From Burkholderia pyrrocinia (GTDB lineage Bacteria; Pseudomonadota; Gammaproteobacteria; Burkholderiales; Burkholderiaceae): a stretch of DNA of 64,000 nt. The notes under the pieces were generated by a model that did not search any database, had not been told where the DNA came from, and was given only the letters and a program-made list of their open reading frames with translations. The translations under genes were made by a program, and so were the position numbers. The number at the start of each line of letters is the position of its first letter. Position 1 is the stretch's first letter. Below, one piece after another: positions 46,779-55,616 of the stretch. The stretch covers positions 2,294,001 through 2,358,000 of the forward strand of contig NZ_CP070978.1 in the NCBI RefSeq assembly GCF_018417535.1, in the 5' to 3' direction.

Positions 46779-48182
46779 TTACACGAGCCCCGTCGTGTAG
46801 TACACGGCGATCACGAAGAACACCGCGAGCGTCTTGATGACGGTAACCGCGAAGATGTCGCGATACGACTCGCGGTGTGTGAGGCCCGTGACCGCGAGCA
46901 GCGTGATCACCGCGCCGTTGTGCGGCAGCGTGTCCATGCCGCCGCTTGCCATTGCGACGACCCGGTGCAGCACGTCCATCGGAATGTTGGCTGCCTGCGC
47001 GCCCTTGATGAACAGGTCCGACATCGCGGCGAGCGCGATGCTCATGCCGCCCGACGCCGAGCCGGTAATACCGGCGAGCGAGCTGACCGACACGGCTGCG
47101 TTGACGAGCGGGTTCGGGATGCTTTTCAGCGCATCGCCGACGACCAGGAAGCCAGGCAGCGCGGCGATCACGCCGCCGAAGCCGTATTCCGACGCGGTGT
47201 TCATCGCGGCGAGCAATGCGCCGCCGACGGCGGCTTTCGAGCCGGCCGCGAAGCGGTCGCTGACGCGATTGAACGCGGTCAGCACGACCAGCACGATGCC
47301 GAGCAGCAGCGCGGCCTCGACCGACCAGATCGCGACGACGGTCTTGATCGACGTCGTCACCGGCGTGTGCACGCCCGGCAGCACGTCCGGCGCGACCGTG
47401 TACGACGCGGCGCCGTACCACTGCGGGATCAGCTTCGTGAACAGGAAGTTCGACACGCCGACGAGGATCAGCGGCAGGATCGCGAGCGCCGGGTGCGGCA
47501 GCGACGTCGCCTCGACGCGCTCCGGCTCGTTGACGAGCGACGTGCCGTAGCCTTCGCCCTTCGCCATTGCCGAGCGGCGGCGCCATTCCAGATAAGAGAG
47601 GCCGACGACGACGATGAACAGCGAGCCGATCGTGCCGAGCGCAGGTGCGGCCCACGCGGTCGTCTTGAAGAACGTGGTCGGGATGATGTTCTGGATCTGC
47701 GGCGTGCCGGGCAGCGAATCCATCGTGAACGAGAACGCGCCGAGCGCGATCGCGCCAGGCATCAACCGCTTCGGAATGTTGCTCTGGCGATAGAGTTCGG
47801 CCGCGAACGGATAGACCGCGAACACCACGACGAACAGCGACACGCCGCCATAGGTGAGCAGCGCGCACACCGCGACGATCACCGCATTCGCGCGCGAGCG
47901 GCCGATGTAGCGGATCGCCGCATGGACGATCGACTCGGAAAACCCGGACAGTTCGATCACCTTGCCGAACACTGCGCCGAGCATGAATACCGGGAAATAC
48001 AGTTTGACGAAGCCGACCATCTTCTCCATGAAGATGCCGGAGAAGACCGGGGCGACGGCGGCGGGTTCGGTCAGGAGCACCGCGCCGAGCGCGGCGATGG
48101 GCGCGAACAGGATCACGCTGTAGCCGCGATACGCGGCGTACATCAGGAACGCCAGCGCGGCGAGGACGATCACGAAAGACAA
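46779..48182 (-). CDS. GntP-family permease
   Basis: A 467-residue inner-membrane transporter of the GntP family, with about twelve hydrophobic helices. The members carry gluconate, D-glycerate or other hydroxy-acids with protons. The family regions SFTMDSLPGTPQIQNIIPTTFF and TGSASGGMSIALAAM are visible. It is divergent from a sigma-54 activator, and a sigma-54 promoter with three enhancer-like sites lies between the two (see 48249-48464), so it is probably switched on by that activator in response to its substrate (inference). Substrate unknown. Confidence 0.88.
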   Translation of the reverse strand: MSFVIVLAALAFLMYAAYRGYSVILFAPIAALGAVLLTEPAAVAPVFSGIFMEKMVGFVKLYFPVFMLGAVFGKVIELSGFSESIVHAAIRYIGRSRANAVIVAVCALLTYGGVSLFVVVFAVYPFAAELYRQSNIPKRLMPGAIALGAFSFTMDSLPGTPQIQNIIPTTFFKTTAWAAPALGTIGSLFIVVVGLSYLEWRRRSAMAKGEGYGTSLVNEPERVEATSLPHPALAILPLILVGVSNFLFTKLIPQWYGAASYTVAPDVLPGVHTPVTTSIKTVVAIWSVEAALLLGIVLVVLTAFNRVSDRFAAGSKAAVGGALLAAMNTASEYGFGGVIAALPGFLVVGDALKSIPNPLVNAAVSVSSLAGITGSASGGMSIALAAMSDLFIKGAQAANIPMDVLHRVVAMASGGMDTLPHNGAVITLLAVTGLTHRESYRDIFAVTVIKTLAVFFVIAVYYTTGLV

Positions 48183-48248
48183 GGGAGTCTCCTAATGGCT
48201 TTGGTTGTTGTTCGATCGCGCGACGCGCCGCGGACCGGCTCAGGTTCG

Positions 48249-48264
48249 TGCAGGTTTCGTGCCA
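48249..48264 (-). promoter_or_regulatory. Sigma-54 (-24/-12) promoter of the gntP gene
   Basis: On the minus strand the sequence is TGGCACG-AAAC-CTGCA, matching TGGCACG-N4-TTGCW with a single T to C change in the -12 element. It lies 67 bp before the gntP start, facing it. Confidence 0.75.
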
Positions 48265-48348
48265 TCGGCCGGATTGCGCCGCCGGACATGGGTCCGCCGG
48301 AGACCGGCGGGCCCGCGCCGGTCCATGTCTGACGATTCTACAGAAAAC

Positions 48349-48464
48349 GTCTCCATCCGGAGACGATATGGCCGTCCGGCCAGCCCGTGAAATCGTGCAG
48401 GGCTTTCCCGGACCAGCATTGTGGCGTGTCTCCGGAGTGAGATAATCCGTCTCGATCCGGAGAC
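48349..48464. promoter_or_regulatory. Three enhancer-like inverted repeats GTCTC-N6-GAGAC
   Basis: Sites at 48349-48364 (spacer CATCCG), 48428-48443 (spacer CGGAGT, last base T) and 48449-48464 (spacer GATCCG). The second and third are 21 bp apart, two helical turns. They lie about 85-215 bp upstream of the sigma-54 promoter, as expected for an activator's upstream sites, and the last ends 34 bp before the activator gene, which would also allow autoregulation. Confidence 0.7.
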
Positions 48465-48497
48465 ATCCGGCCGAAAATACACGGAGACGAAGACACG

Positions 48498-49985
<1,488 letters not shown>

Positions 49986-50039
49986 GCCGATCGGCGCTGC
50001 CGATGCGGTCGGACGTGAAGCATCGAACAGGAGATCACG

Positions 50040-50567
50040 ATGAAGCGGATCGGCATCGCAGGGTGCTTGACCCTGTTGCTGGCGACCACGGCGCTCGCGC
50101 AGTCCGGCGACGCAGGCGCGCCCGAGGCGCGGCGCAACTGGTACAACGATCCGTTCGTCGCGCTGTCGCGGGACGTGGCCGAATGCCCGTTGCCGCTCGG
50201 CCCATGGATGACCCGGGCCGAGATGACGGACGACGCGCATTACCGCGCCGAACGCGGTACGACCTGCTGGCTCGCCCATCGCTGCACGAAGCCGAACTCG
50301 TATATGTATGACGCGCCGATCGCCGATGCCGCGAAGGCGCACTTCGCAGGCTCCGATCGCCTGCGCGGGACGAGCCTGTGGATCACCGTGCAGCGGCGTT
50401 TTATCTATGTCGAAGGATGCGCGGATACGGCGTTCGATCGCCAGGCGCTGCAACGCGAACTCGAGGCGCTTCCGGACGTCGAGCAGGTGTTCGTTCGCAT
50501 CACCGACGATCCGCGCCGGAGCTTGCCGTACAAGGCGCGCGGGCAACCGGGCCGCACGCCGAACTGA
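50040..50567 (+). CDS. Exported BON-like hypothetical protein
   Basis: A 175-residue protein with a signal peptide (about residues 1-20, ending ALAQ). Near the C-terminus (about 110-160) is a BON-like unit, GTSLWITVQRRFIYVEGCA followed by QALQRELEALPDVEQVFVRIT, as in phospholipid-binding OsmY-type domains. The N-terminal half has Cys residues in AECPLPLG and TTCWLAHRCTKP, which probably form disulfides in the periplasm. Family not confirmed. Confidence 0.65.
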   Translation: MKRIGIAGCLTLLLATTALAQSGDAGAPEARRNWYNDPFVALSRDVAECPLPLGPWMTRAEMTDDAHYRAERGTTCWLAHRCTKPNSYMYDAPIADAAKAHFAGSDRLRGTSLWITVQRRFIYVEGCADTAFDRQALQRELEALPDVEQVFVRITDDPRRSLPYKARGQPGRTPN

Positions 50568-50628
50568 CGGAAAGCGGGCCACGCATGGCATACTCGCGAC
50601 ATTCAAAAAATGGTTGACGGGAAGAACA

Positions 50629-50901
50629 ATGAATCACATGCTTGCGTCGGTCAGTCGGTGGCCTCGGGCGGCCGGATTGTTGGCCCTGGTTGCAGCGCTC
50701 GGCGGGTGCGGTGGCAGCGCGCCGCTGTTCACTTCGGACGGGCGTCCGACTACGCAGGTGCAATGCACCGGCAACGACTGGAGCAATTGCACGGACAATG
50801 CCCGGGCCATCTGCAACGGGGATTTCGAAGTGATCCAGCAATCGACTGATGACGCCGCGCGAAATCTTCTCTTCGCATGCAAGAAGAAAAGCGGTTATTG
50901 A
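50629..50901 (+). CDS. Small predicted lipoprotein
   Basis: A 90-residue protein with a signal segment ending LVAALGGC, a lipobox-like end (Cys about residue 27) that would be lipidated. The mature part has four further Cys in QCTGNDWSNCTDNARAICNG and ACKKK, suggesting two disulfides. Family not recognised. The ribosome site is weak (GGGAAG). It lies 61 bp behind the BON-like gene. Confidence 0.65.
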   Translation: MNHMLASVSRWPRAAGLLALVAALGGCGGSAPLFTSDGRPTTQVQCTGNDWSNCTDNARAICNGDFEVIQQSTDDAARNLLFACKKKSGY

Positions 50902-51004
50902 TCCCGAAATGACCGGCTGAGGAAACCACGATCGGGCGAAGCGCTTTTCTGTTTGCTTGGAGTCACCTATTTTTCACGAATAACACTCACGGAGTCCCAT
51001 CCAT

Positions 51005-51307
51005 ATGGCGACCTACAGGCAACTGACCGCGCAGCTCGAACGGCTTCAGCAAAAGATCGACAAGGAACGCGAAAAGGCGATTGCCGACGCGATTGCCGAT
51101 ATCCGCGCGAAAATCGACGAATACGACATTACGCCGGAAGAGCTCGGTTTTCTTCCGGTAGGGTCCGCCGCCGCTGCCACCGCGAAGCCGAAGCGCACGT
51201 TGCCACCGAAATACCTGAACCCGAAGACGGGCGAAACATGGAGTGGCCGCGGGCGGGCGCCGGCGTGGCTGGGCAAGAACCGCGGGCGTTTCCTGATCAA
51301 GGACTGA
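51005..51307 (+). CDS. H-NS family nucleoid-associated protein
   Basis: A 100-residue H-NS-type protein. Residues 1-45 form the coiled-coil oligomerisation domain (YRQLTAQLERLQQKIDKEREKAIADAIADIRAKIDEYDITPEELGF). After a short Ala-rich linker, the DNA-binding domain (about 60-100) holds KYLNPKTGETWSGRGRAPAWLG, the GRGRxP loop that enters AT-rich minor grooves. Such proteins silence horizontally acquired and AT-rich genes. A composite repeat element begins in the first base after its stop codon and a terminator follows at 51342. Confidence 0.92.
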   Translation: MATYRQLTAQLERLQQKIDKEREKAIADAIADIRAKIDEYDITPEELGFLPVGSAAAATAKPKRTLPPKYLNPKTGETWSGRGRAPAWLGKNRGRFLIKD

Positions 51308-51325
51308 CTCCCGAAAATCCTCACC
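51308..51325 (+). repeat. Composite element CTCCCG-N6-CTCACC after the H-NS stop
   Basis: CTCCCG AAAATC CTCACC starts at the first base after the H-NS stop codon and lies before its terminator, so it is part of the 3' UTR. It is the reverse complement of the unit of the array at 54528-54803. Confidence 0.7.
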
Positions 51326-51341
51326 TTTCGTGCGTTGACTG

Positions 51342-51382
51342 ACGGTGCGAACGGCCATGCGGCCGTCGCACCGTTTGTTTTT
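51342..51382 (+). terminator. Rho-independent terminator of the H-NS gene
   Basis: A stem ACGGTGCGA/TCGCACCGT, extended by CGGCC/GGCCG over a single-base bulge, followed by TTGTTTTTG. Confidence 0.88.
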
Positions 51383-51607
51383 GTGTCGTCGCCGTGCGAT
51401 TCCCGTCGACGAATTGCAGCGCAATGCCGCGCAATTAACGGATGCTGTTTTGCGAATTCGCCGCGATTCGGCGGCCTATCGCGGTGAATTCCGGTAAACA
51501 ACCGTGCAATCGCGCAGCGCATGCGCATCGGCATTCGCGATTTTCGCGGTGCACATGCGTCGCGGATTTTCATCACCTTTCGCGCGTTTGCGCGTTGTGC
51601 GGTGCAA

Positions 51608-51647
51608 TTCCCGAAAATGCTCACCATGGCTCCTGTAAATCCTCACC
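51608..51647 (+). repeat. Two further CTCCCG-N6-CTCACC elements
   Basis: TTCCCG-AAAATG-CTCACC at 51608-51625 and CTCCTG-TAAATC-CTCACC at 51630-51647, 22 bp apart. The first starts exactly 300 bp after the copy at 51308, in the same orientation. Confidence 0.65.
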
Positions 51648-51881
51648 TTCGAGGAAGCGGCGGCAGCGTCGTGCCGCGTGGCTTGCGGCACGCGGCGATG
51701 CCGGGCCGCGCGTGTATTGCAGGTCCATGGTGCGAGCGTTGACGTTCGTCGGGTAGTCGGCCGTTCGGCATATAGGCAGCCGCATGCGCTTCGCCTATGC
51801 TTGGGGTTCGCGTCGAGCGGCGCACGGCAGGTTCGTGCCGTATGCCGCTCGGGTCGTGTTTCGTTACCGCAGGGAGCCGAT

Positions 51882-54239
51882 GTGACCGTTCGCCATCTCG
51901 ATGCGTTGTTCCAGCCCAAGTCCGTTGCGGTCGTCGGCGCGTCATCGCGCGCGGGCAGTATCGGCGCGATGGTGTGGTCGCGCGTGCTCGACGGCGCGTT
52001 CGACGGGCCCGTGTGGCCCGTCAATCCGAAATATCGCGAGCTGAACGGGCATGCGGTCGTCGCCGACGTCGACCGGCTGCCCGCACCGCCGTCGGTTGCC
52101 GTGATTTGCACGCCACCCGCGACCTGGGCCGGCATCGTGCGCAAGCTCGGCGAACTCGGCACGCGCGTCGCGGTGATCGTCGGTGAGGCGCGCACGGATG
52201 CCGATCGCACCGCGCTCGATCGCACGCTGAAGGCGGCGAAGCCGTTCGTGCTCCGTATCGTCGGGCCCGGCAGCCTCGGCGTGCTGTCGCCCGCGCGACA
52301 TGCGCATTTCGGCGCACCGGCCTATACGGCGCGTTCGGGCGGCGTCGCATGGGTGTCGCAATCGAATGCGTTGACGAACGCGGTGCTCGGCTGGGCCGAT
52401 GCGCGGGGCCTCGGCTTTTCGCATGTCGTCGCGCTCGGCAGCGAGTCCGACGTCGATGCGGGCGACGTGCTCGACTATCTTGCGAGCGATCCCGGCACGC
52501 GCGCGATCCTGCTCGAACTCGATTCCGTGCGCGCGGCACGCAAGTTCATGTCGGCCGCGCGCGCGGCCGCCCGCAACAAGCCGGTGCTTGCGTTGCGCAC
52601 CGGGCGCGCCGATCCCGGCGACGCGCTCTATACGGCGGCGTTCCAGCGCGCGGGGATGGTGCGCGTCGATGCGCTCGACGATCTGCTCGACGAGATCGAG
52701 ACGCTCGGCGTCGGCCGTGTCACGGCGCGCGGCGCGGCGACGCTCGTGACGAGCGACGCGGGCGTCGCGAAACTCGCGGTCGATGCGGTCGCGGAAGTGC
52801 GCGTCGGGCTGGCCGACTGGTCGCCGGCGGCAACGTCGGCCGTATCGGCGGCTTTGCCGCATCTGGCTGCGCCCGGCAATCCGCTGACGCTGGGCGACGA
52901 TGCGCGCCCCGAGCACTTCTCCGCGGCGATCAAGGCGCTCGCGCCGTTCCCGCAAACAGGCACGCTGTTCGTCGTCCATTCGACGTCCCACAGCGCGCCG
53001 GCGGGTTCGGTTGCGCGCACGCTGATTGAATCGCGGCAGTACGCGCATCGCGGCATCCTCGCGTGTTTCTTCGGCGCGGTCGACGCGGCGACGCGCGATG
53101 CGCTGCACGCGAACGGCATCCCGGTGTACACGACGCCGCAGCGGCTCGCGCGCGCGTATGCGCGTCTCGTCGACTACAGTCTCGGGCGGCAACTGCTGAT
53201 GCAGACGCCCGAGGGTACGCCGCTGCAGCCGGCCGAGTGCGTTGCATCCGCGCAGGTCGACGCGCGCCGGATGGTCGAAGCGGGCCAGCATGAACTGGCC
53301 GGCGATGCCGCGCTGCGCTGGCTGTCCCATTTCGGTCTGCAGGGCGAGCAGGCAGGCGAGCCGGCCGGCGCGAAAGTCGTCGATGTCACGGTCGACATGT
53401 ACGACGATTCGAACTTCGGTCCGGTGTTTCGCTATGCCGTGCCGCCGGCGGACGGCGTATCGGCGCCGTTCGTCGTCTACGGCCTGCCGCCGCTGAACAC
53501 CGTGCTTGCGCGCGCGGTGATGGAACGCTCGCCGTATGCGCGCAGCACGCCTGTCGAGCCGACGCTCGACGCGTTGACGGCGTTGTCGCAGGTCGTCTGC
53601 GACGTGCGCGAAGTCGTTGCGATGTCCGTCACGCTACGCGTGCGCACCGACCGCGCGCAGGTGATCGCGCCGCGCATCACGCTGGCTGCGGGGCGCAGCC
53701 GGCTTGCGATCATGCCGTATCCGCGCCACCTCGAGCAGACGCTCGAGTGGCGCGGCGAGACGGTGACGATCCGTCCGATCCGTCCGGAAGACGAGGCCGC
53801 GCACAACGAACTGCTCGGTGCGATGACGCCGGACGATCTGCGGATGCGTTTTTTCGGCGCGGTGCGCAGCTTCGATCATTCGCAGGTGGCGCGCATGACG
53901 CAGATCGACTACGACCGTGAGATGGCCTTCATCGTGTCGTTCACCGATGTGTCGGGGCGCGACCACACGCTCGCGGTCGCGCGCGCGGTCGCCGATCCCG
54001 ACAACGAGACGGCGGAGTTCGCGATCGCGGTGCGGCCCGACCAGAAGGGCAAGGGGCTCGGCCGGCTGATGATGGCCCGCATCATCGACTACGCGCGTTC
54101 GCGCGGAACCGCATGGATGATCGGCGAGGCGCTGCGCGAGAATTCGGCGATGATCTCGCTCGCGAAGTCGTGCGGCTTTGCGGTGTCGACGACCGAGGAG
54201 CCCGGCGTAGTGGGTTTCCGGATGAAGTTGCAGCAGTAG
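51882..54239 (+). CDS. Pat-type protein: acyl-CoA synthetase (NDP-forming)-like with C-terminal GNAT domain
   Basis: A 785-residue protein in the family of protein lysine acetyltransferases Pat/PatZ. It has an N-terminal CoA-binding Rossmann domain (about residues 5-125, QPKSVAVVGASSRAGSIG), ligase domains with shortened loops, a reduced ATP-grasp region (about 470-610) and a GNAT domain (about 623-785, TVTIRPIRPEDE ... RPDQKGKGLGRLMM). The catalytic-His loop of active ligases (ASHTGALAG type) is missing at RTGRADPGDALYTAAF (about 236), as is the ATP-binding VALK...HKSDVGGV stretch. It probably acetylates proteins and uses the dead ligase as a sensor, as known for Pat. GTG start 51882, chosen for the AGGGAG ribosome site and the family N-terminus. 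Confidence 0.86.
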   Translation: MTVRHLDALFQPKSVAVVGASSRAGSIGAMVWSRVLDGAFDGPVWPVNPKYRELNGHAVVADVDRLPAPPSVAVICTPPATWAGIVRKLGELGTRVAVIVGEARTDADRTALDRTLKAAKPFVLRIVGPGSLGVLSPARHAHFGAPAYTARSGGVAWVSQSNALTNAVLGWADARGLGFSHVVALGSESDVDAGDVLDYLASDPGTRAILLELDSVRAARKFMSAARAAARNKPVLALRTGRADPGDALYTAAFQRAGMVRVDALDDLLDEIETLGVGRVTARGAATLVTSDAGVAKLAVDAVAEVRVGLADWSPAATSAVSAALPHLAAPGNPLTLGDDARPEHFSAAIKALAPFPQTGTLFVVHSTSHSAPAGSVARTLIESRQYAHRGILACFFGAVDAATRDALHANGIPVYTTPQRLARAYARLVDYSLGRQLLMQTPEGTPLQPAECVASAQVDARRMVEAGQHELAGDAALRWLSHFGLQGEQAGEPAGAKVVDVTVDMYDDSNFGPVFRYAVPPADGVSAPFVVYGLPPLNTVLARAVMERSPYARSTPVEPTLDALTALSQVVCDVREVVAMSVTLRVRTDRAQVIAPRITLAAGRSRLAIMPYPRHLEQTLEWRGETVTIRPIRPEDEAAHNELLGAMTPDDLRMRFFGAVRSFDHSQVARMTQIDYDREMAFIVSFTDVSGRDHTLAVARAVADPDNETAEFAIAVRPDQKGKGLGRLMMARIIDYARSRGTAWMIGEALRENSAMISLAKSCGFAVSTTEEPGVVGFRMKLQQ

Positions 54240-54891
54240 CGTCTGTCGGCTGCGTGAAGCGTGGAGACATCGCATGCAGTCGATGTCTTCGAGATCCTGT
54301 CATGCCGAGAGTGTGTCAATTCAGGAATGCAGAGCATTTGAACCTGCCTCTTGCACGAAGCGCCGGTGAATGTCCTGGATCCGTTCACACGCGATATCGA
54401 CACTCCCGCAGCACCGGAAGACGCCTGCGGCGTTCCACGTTATCTGCTCCGCACGGCCGCTTCACGCGATGTGTCCACACGTATTCGCCATCGTATTTCA
54501 GCCTCGCCGATCCGGAATTACCACAAAGGTGAGATTTTTCGGGAGCCGCGAGTGAGCTTTTCCGGGGAAGCGTGGTGAGCCGATACGGGAGCGTTCGGTG
54601 AGCCTTCCCGGGAGCGGCCGGTGAGCACTTGCGGGAGATGCTGGTGAGCCTTTCCGGGGCACGTTGGTGAGGGTCTGCGGGAGAGTTCGGTGAGGACATT
54701 CGGGAGACTTTGGTGAGGGTCTCCAGGAGCCTTGGGTGAGCTTTTTCGGGAGGCATTGGTGAGCGCTTGCGGGACACCAAGGTGAGACTTTTCGGGAGCA
54801 TGCGGATGCACGGCTCCCGAGAGCGCGGCGCCGGCCAATGCCGGCGTCACACACGGGTGCGGACACGCATGAACCGTGCCCGCGGTCAGAT
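54240..54891. other. Intergenic region with the 23-bp tandem array
   Basis: 652 bp between the Pat-type gene and the minus-strand H-NS-like gene. Bases 54240-54527 show nothing recognisable. From 54528 to 54803 lies the twelve-unit array. In 54804-54891 are a CGCCGGC-CAAT-GCCGGCG hairpin (about 54828-54845) and a GCTCCCGA (54813-54820) that can pair with the last unit's TCGGGAGC (54792-54799). No canonical terminator is seen behind the H-NS-like gene. Confidence 0.75.
54528..54803 (+). repeat. Array of twelve 23-bp units GGTGAG-N6-CGGGAG-N5
   Basis: Units begin at 54528 + 23n for n = 0 to 11, without a single phase slip. GGTGAG is exact in 11 of 12 units (the second has AGTGAG). CGGGAG is exact in 8 of 12, with one or two changes in the rest (CGGGGA, CGGGGC, CAGGAG, CGGGAC). 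The N6 and N5 spacers differ from unit to unit. On the minus strand, the direction of the neighbouring H-NS-like gene, each unit reads CTCCCG-N6-CTCACC. All three minus-strand frames are free of stop codons through the array, as the motif contains no stop. Confidence 0.93.
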
Positions 54892-55434
54892 TCAGGCAAC
54901 GAGTTTCGACGCCGCGTCGTTCACCTGGTCGCGTGAAATCGCGAGTTCCTCGAGGTGCGGATCGGCATAGACGGCGCCGGTTTCGCGCTCGAGGCGGGCG
55001 ATCGTCAGCGCGCAACGCGCGGTGTCCTTCGGCATCGCGATGAAACGCTTGACCGACTCGCCGGACGTGAATGCTTCGAACAGCGCACCGCGCACGTCGT
55101 CCGGGAGCGTCTTGGTCCACTGGTACGGCTTGCCGTTGAACGTGATCGACGGCGGCAGCGTGCGTTCCTTCTTGGTCGCGGTGATGAGCCCGTAGGTGCG
55201 GGCCGCGTCGCCGATCTGCTCGGGCGAGAAGAGTTCGTCGGGCGTGATGTCGAACTGCTCGATGTAGTTCTCGATCGCCTGCATCGCGGCGGCACGATCG
55301 TCGCGCTTCTTCTGCGCGCGCGCGACGATATCGCGCAGCTCGTCCGCCTCCTCGGGCGTGATCGTGAAGCTTGCCTGCTTCTGCTGAAGTTCGGAGAAAC
55401 GCTGGAATTCTTGATCGTTCAGAAGTTTGGCCAT
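54892..55434 (-). CDS. Divergent H-NS-like protein with extended C-terminus
   Basis: A 180-residue protein. The helical region to about residue 60 (EFQRFSELQQKQASF...) ends in IEQFDITPDELFSPEQ, which closely parallels IDEYDITPEELGFLP of the H-NS protein at 51005. Next comes ERTLPPSITFNGKPYQW (about 88-104), parallel to KRTLPPKYLNPKTGETW in H-NS, but the GRGRAP loop is missing. About 75 further residues follow, with a helical segment (DTARCALTIARLERETGAVY). I read it as an H-NS relative whose DNA-binding end has changed. The start ATG 55434 is where the homology begins. The 23-bp array lies 88 bp behind its stop. Confidence 0.65.
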   Translation of the reverse strand: MAKLLNDQEFQRFSELQQKQASFTITPEEADELRDIVARAQKKRDDRAAAMQAIENYIEQFDITPDELFSPEQIGDAARTYGLITATKKERTLPPSITFNGKPYQWTKTLPDDVRGALFEAFTSGESVKRFIAMPKDTARCALTIARLERETGAVYADPHLEELAISRDQVNDAASKLVA

Positions 55435-55616
55435 GACATCCATCGGACACGACGGCCGTGACAACCGGCCGCCGTAGTTTTTGAGAGGGCCGCTATTCTA
55501 GCGTAGCGCGGTGAGCGCACGATATGGCACCGCGTATCGTGCACTGCACGGGCATCGCGCGCGACCGGGTACGGCGCAACTGCGCCGCGCCCGGTGCGCT
55601 TCGTCGAACCCGCGCG

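Larger units (their letters stand above)
48183..48497. other. Divergent control region gntP / sigma-54 activator
   Basis: 315 bp holding a sigma-54 promoter facing gntP and three related 16-bp inverted repeats. No gene seen. Confidence 0.7.
51308..51881. other. Intergenic region after H-NS gene
   Basis: 574 bp. It holds the H-NS 3' element and terminator, an AT-richer stretch (about 51410-51620), a degenerate element copy at about 51560-51582 (ATTTTC-ATCACC-TTTCG), and two further copies at 51608-51647. Short open frames are not convincing genes. Confidence 0.6.

Noticed and set aside
54528..54803. CRISPR array
   Set aside because: Repeats are two hexamers with 5-6 bp spacers and a 23-bp period; there are no 23-47 bp repeats with long unique spacers and no cas genes.
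54518..55450. Long minus-strand reading frame running through the array and across the H-NS-like gene
   Set aside because: It is an off-frame reading of the H-NS-like gene continued by the stop-free array; all three minus frames are open there, and the protein has no natural composition.
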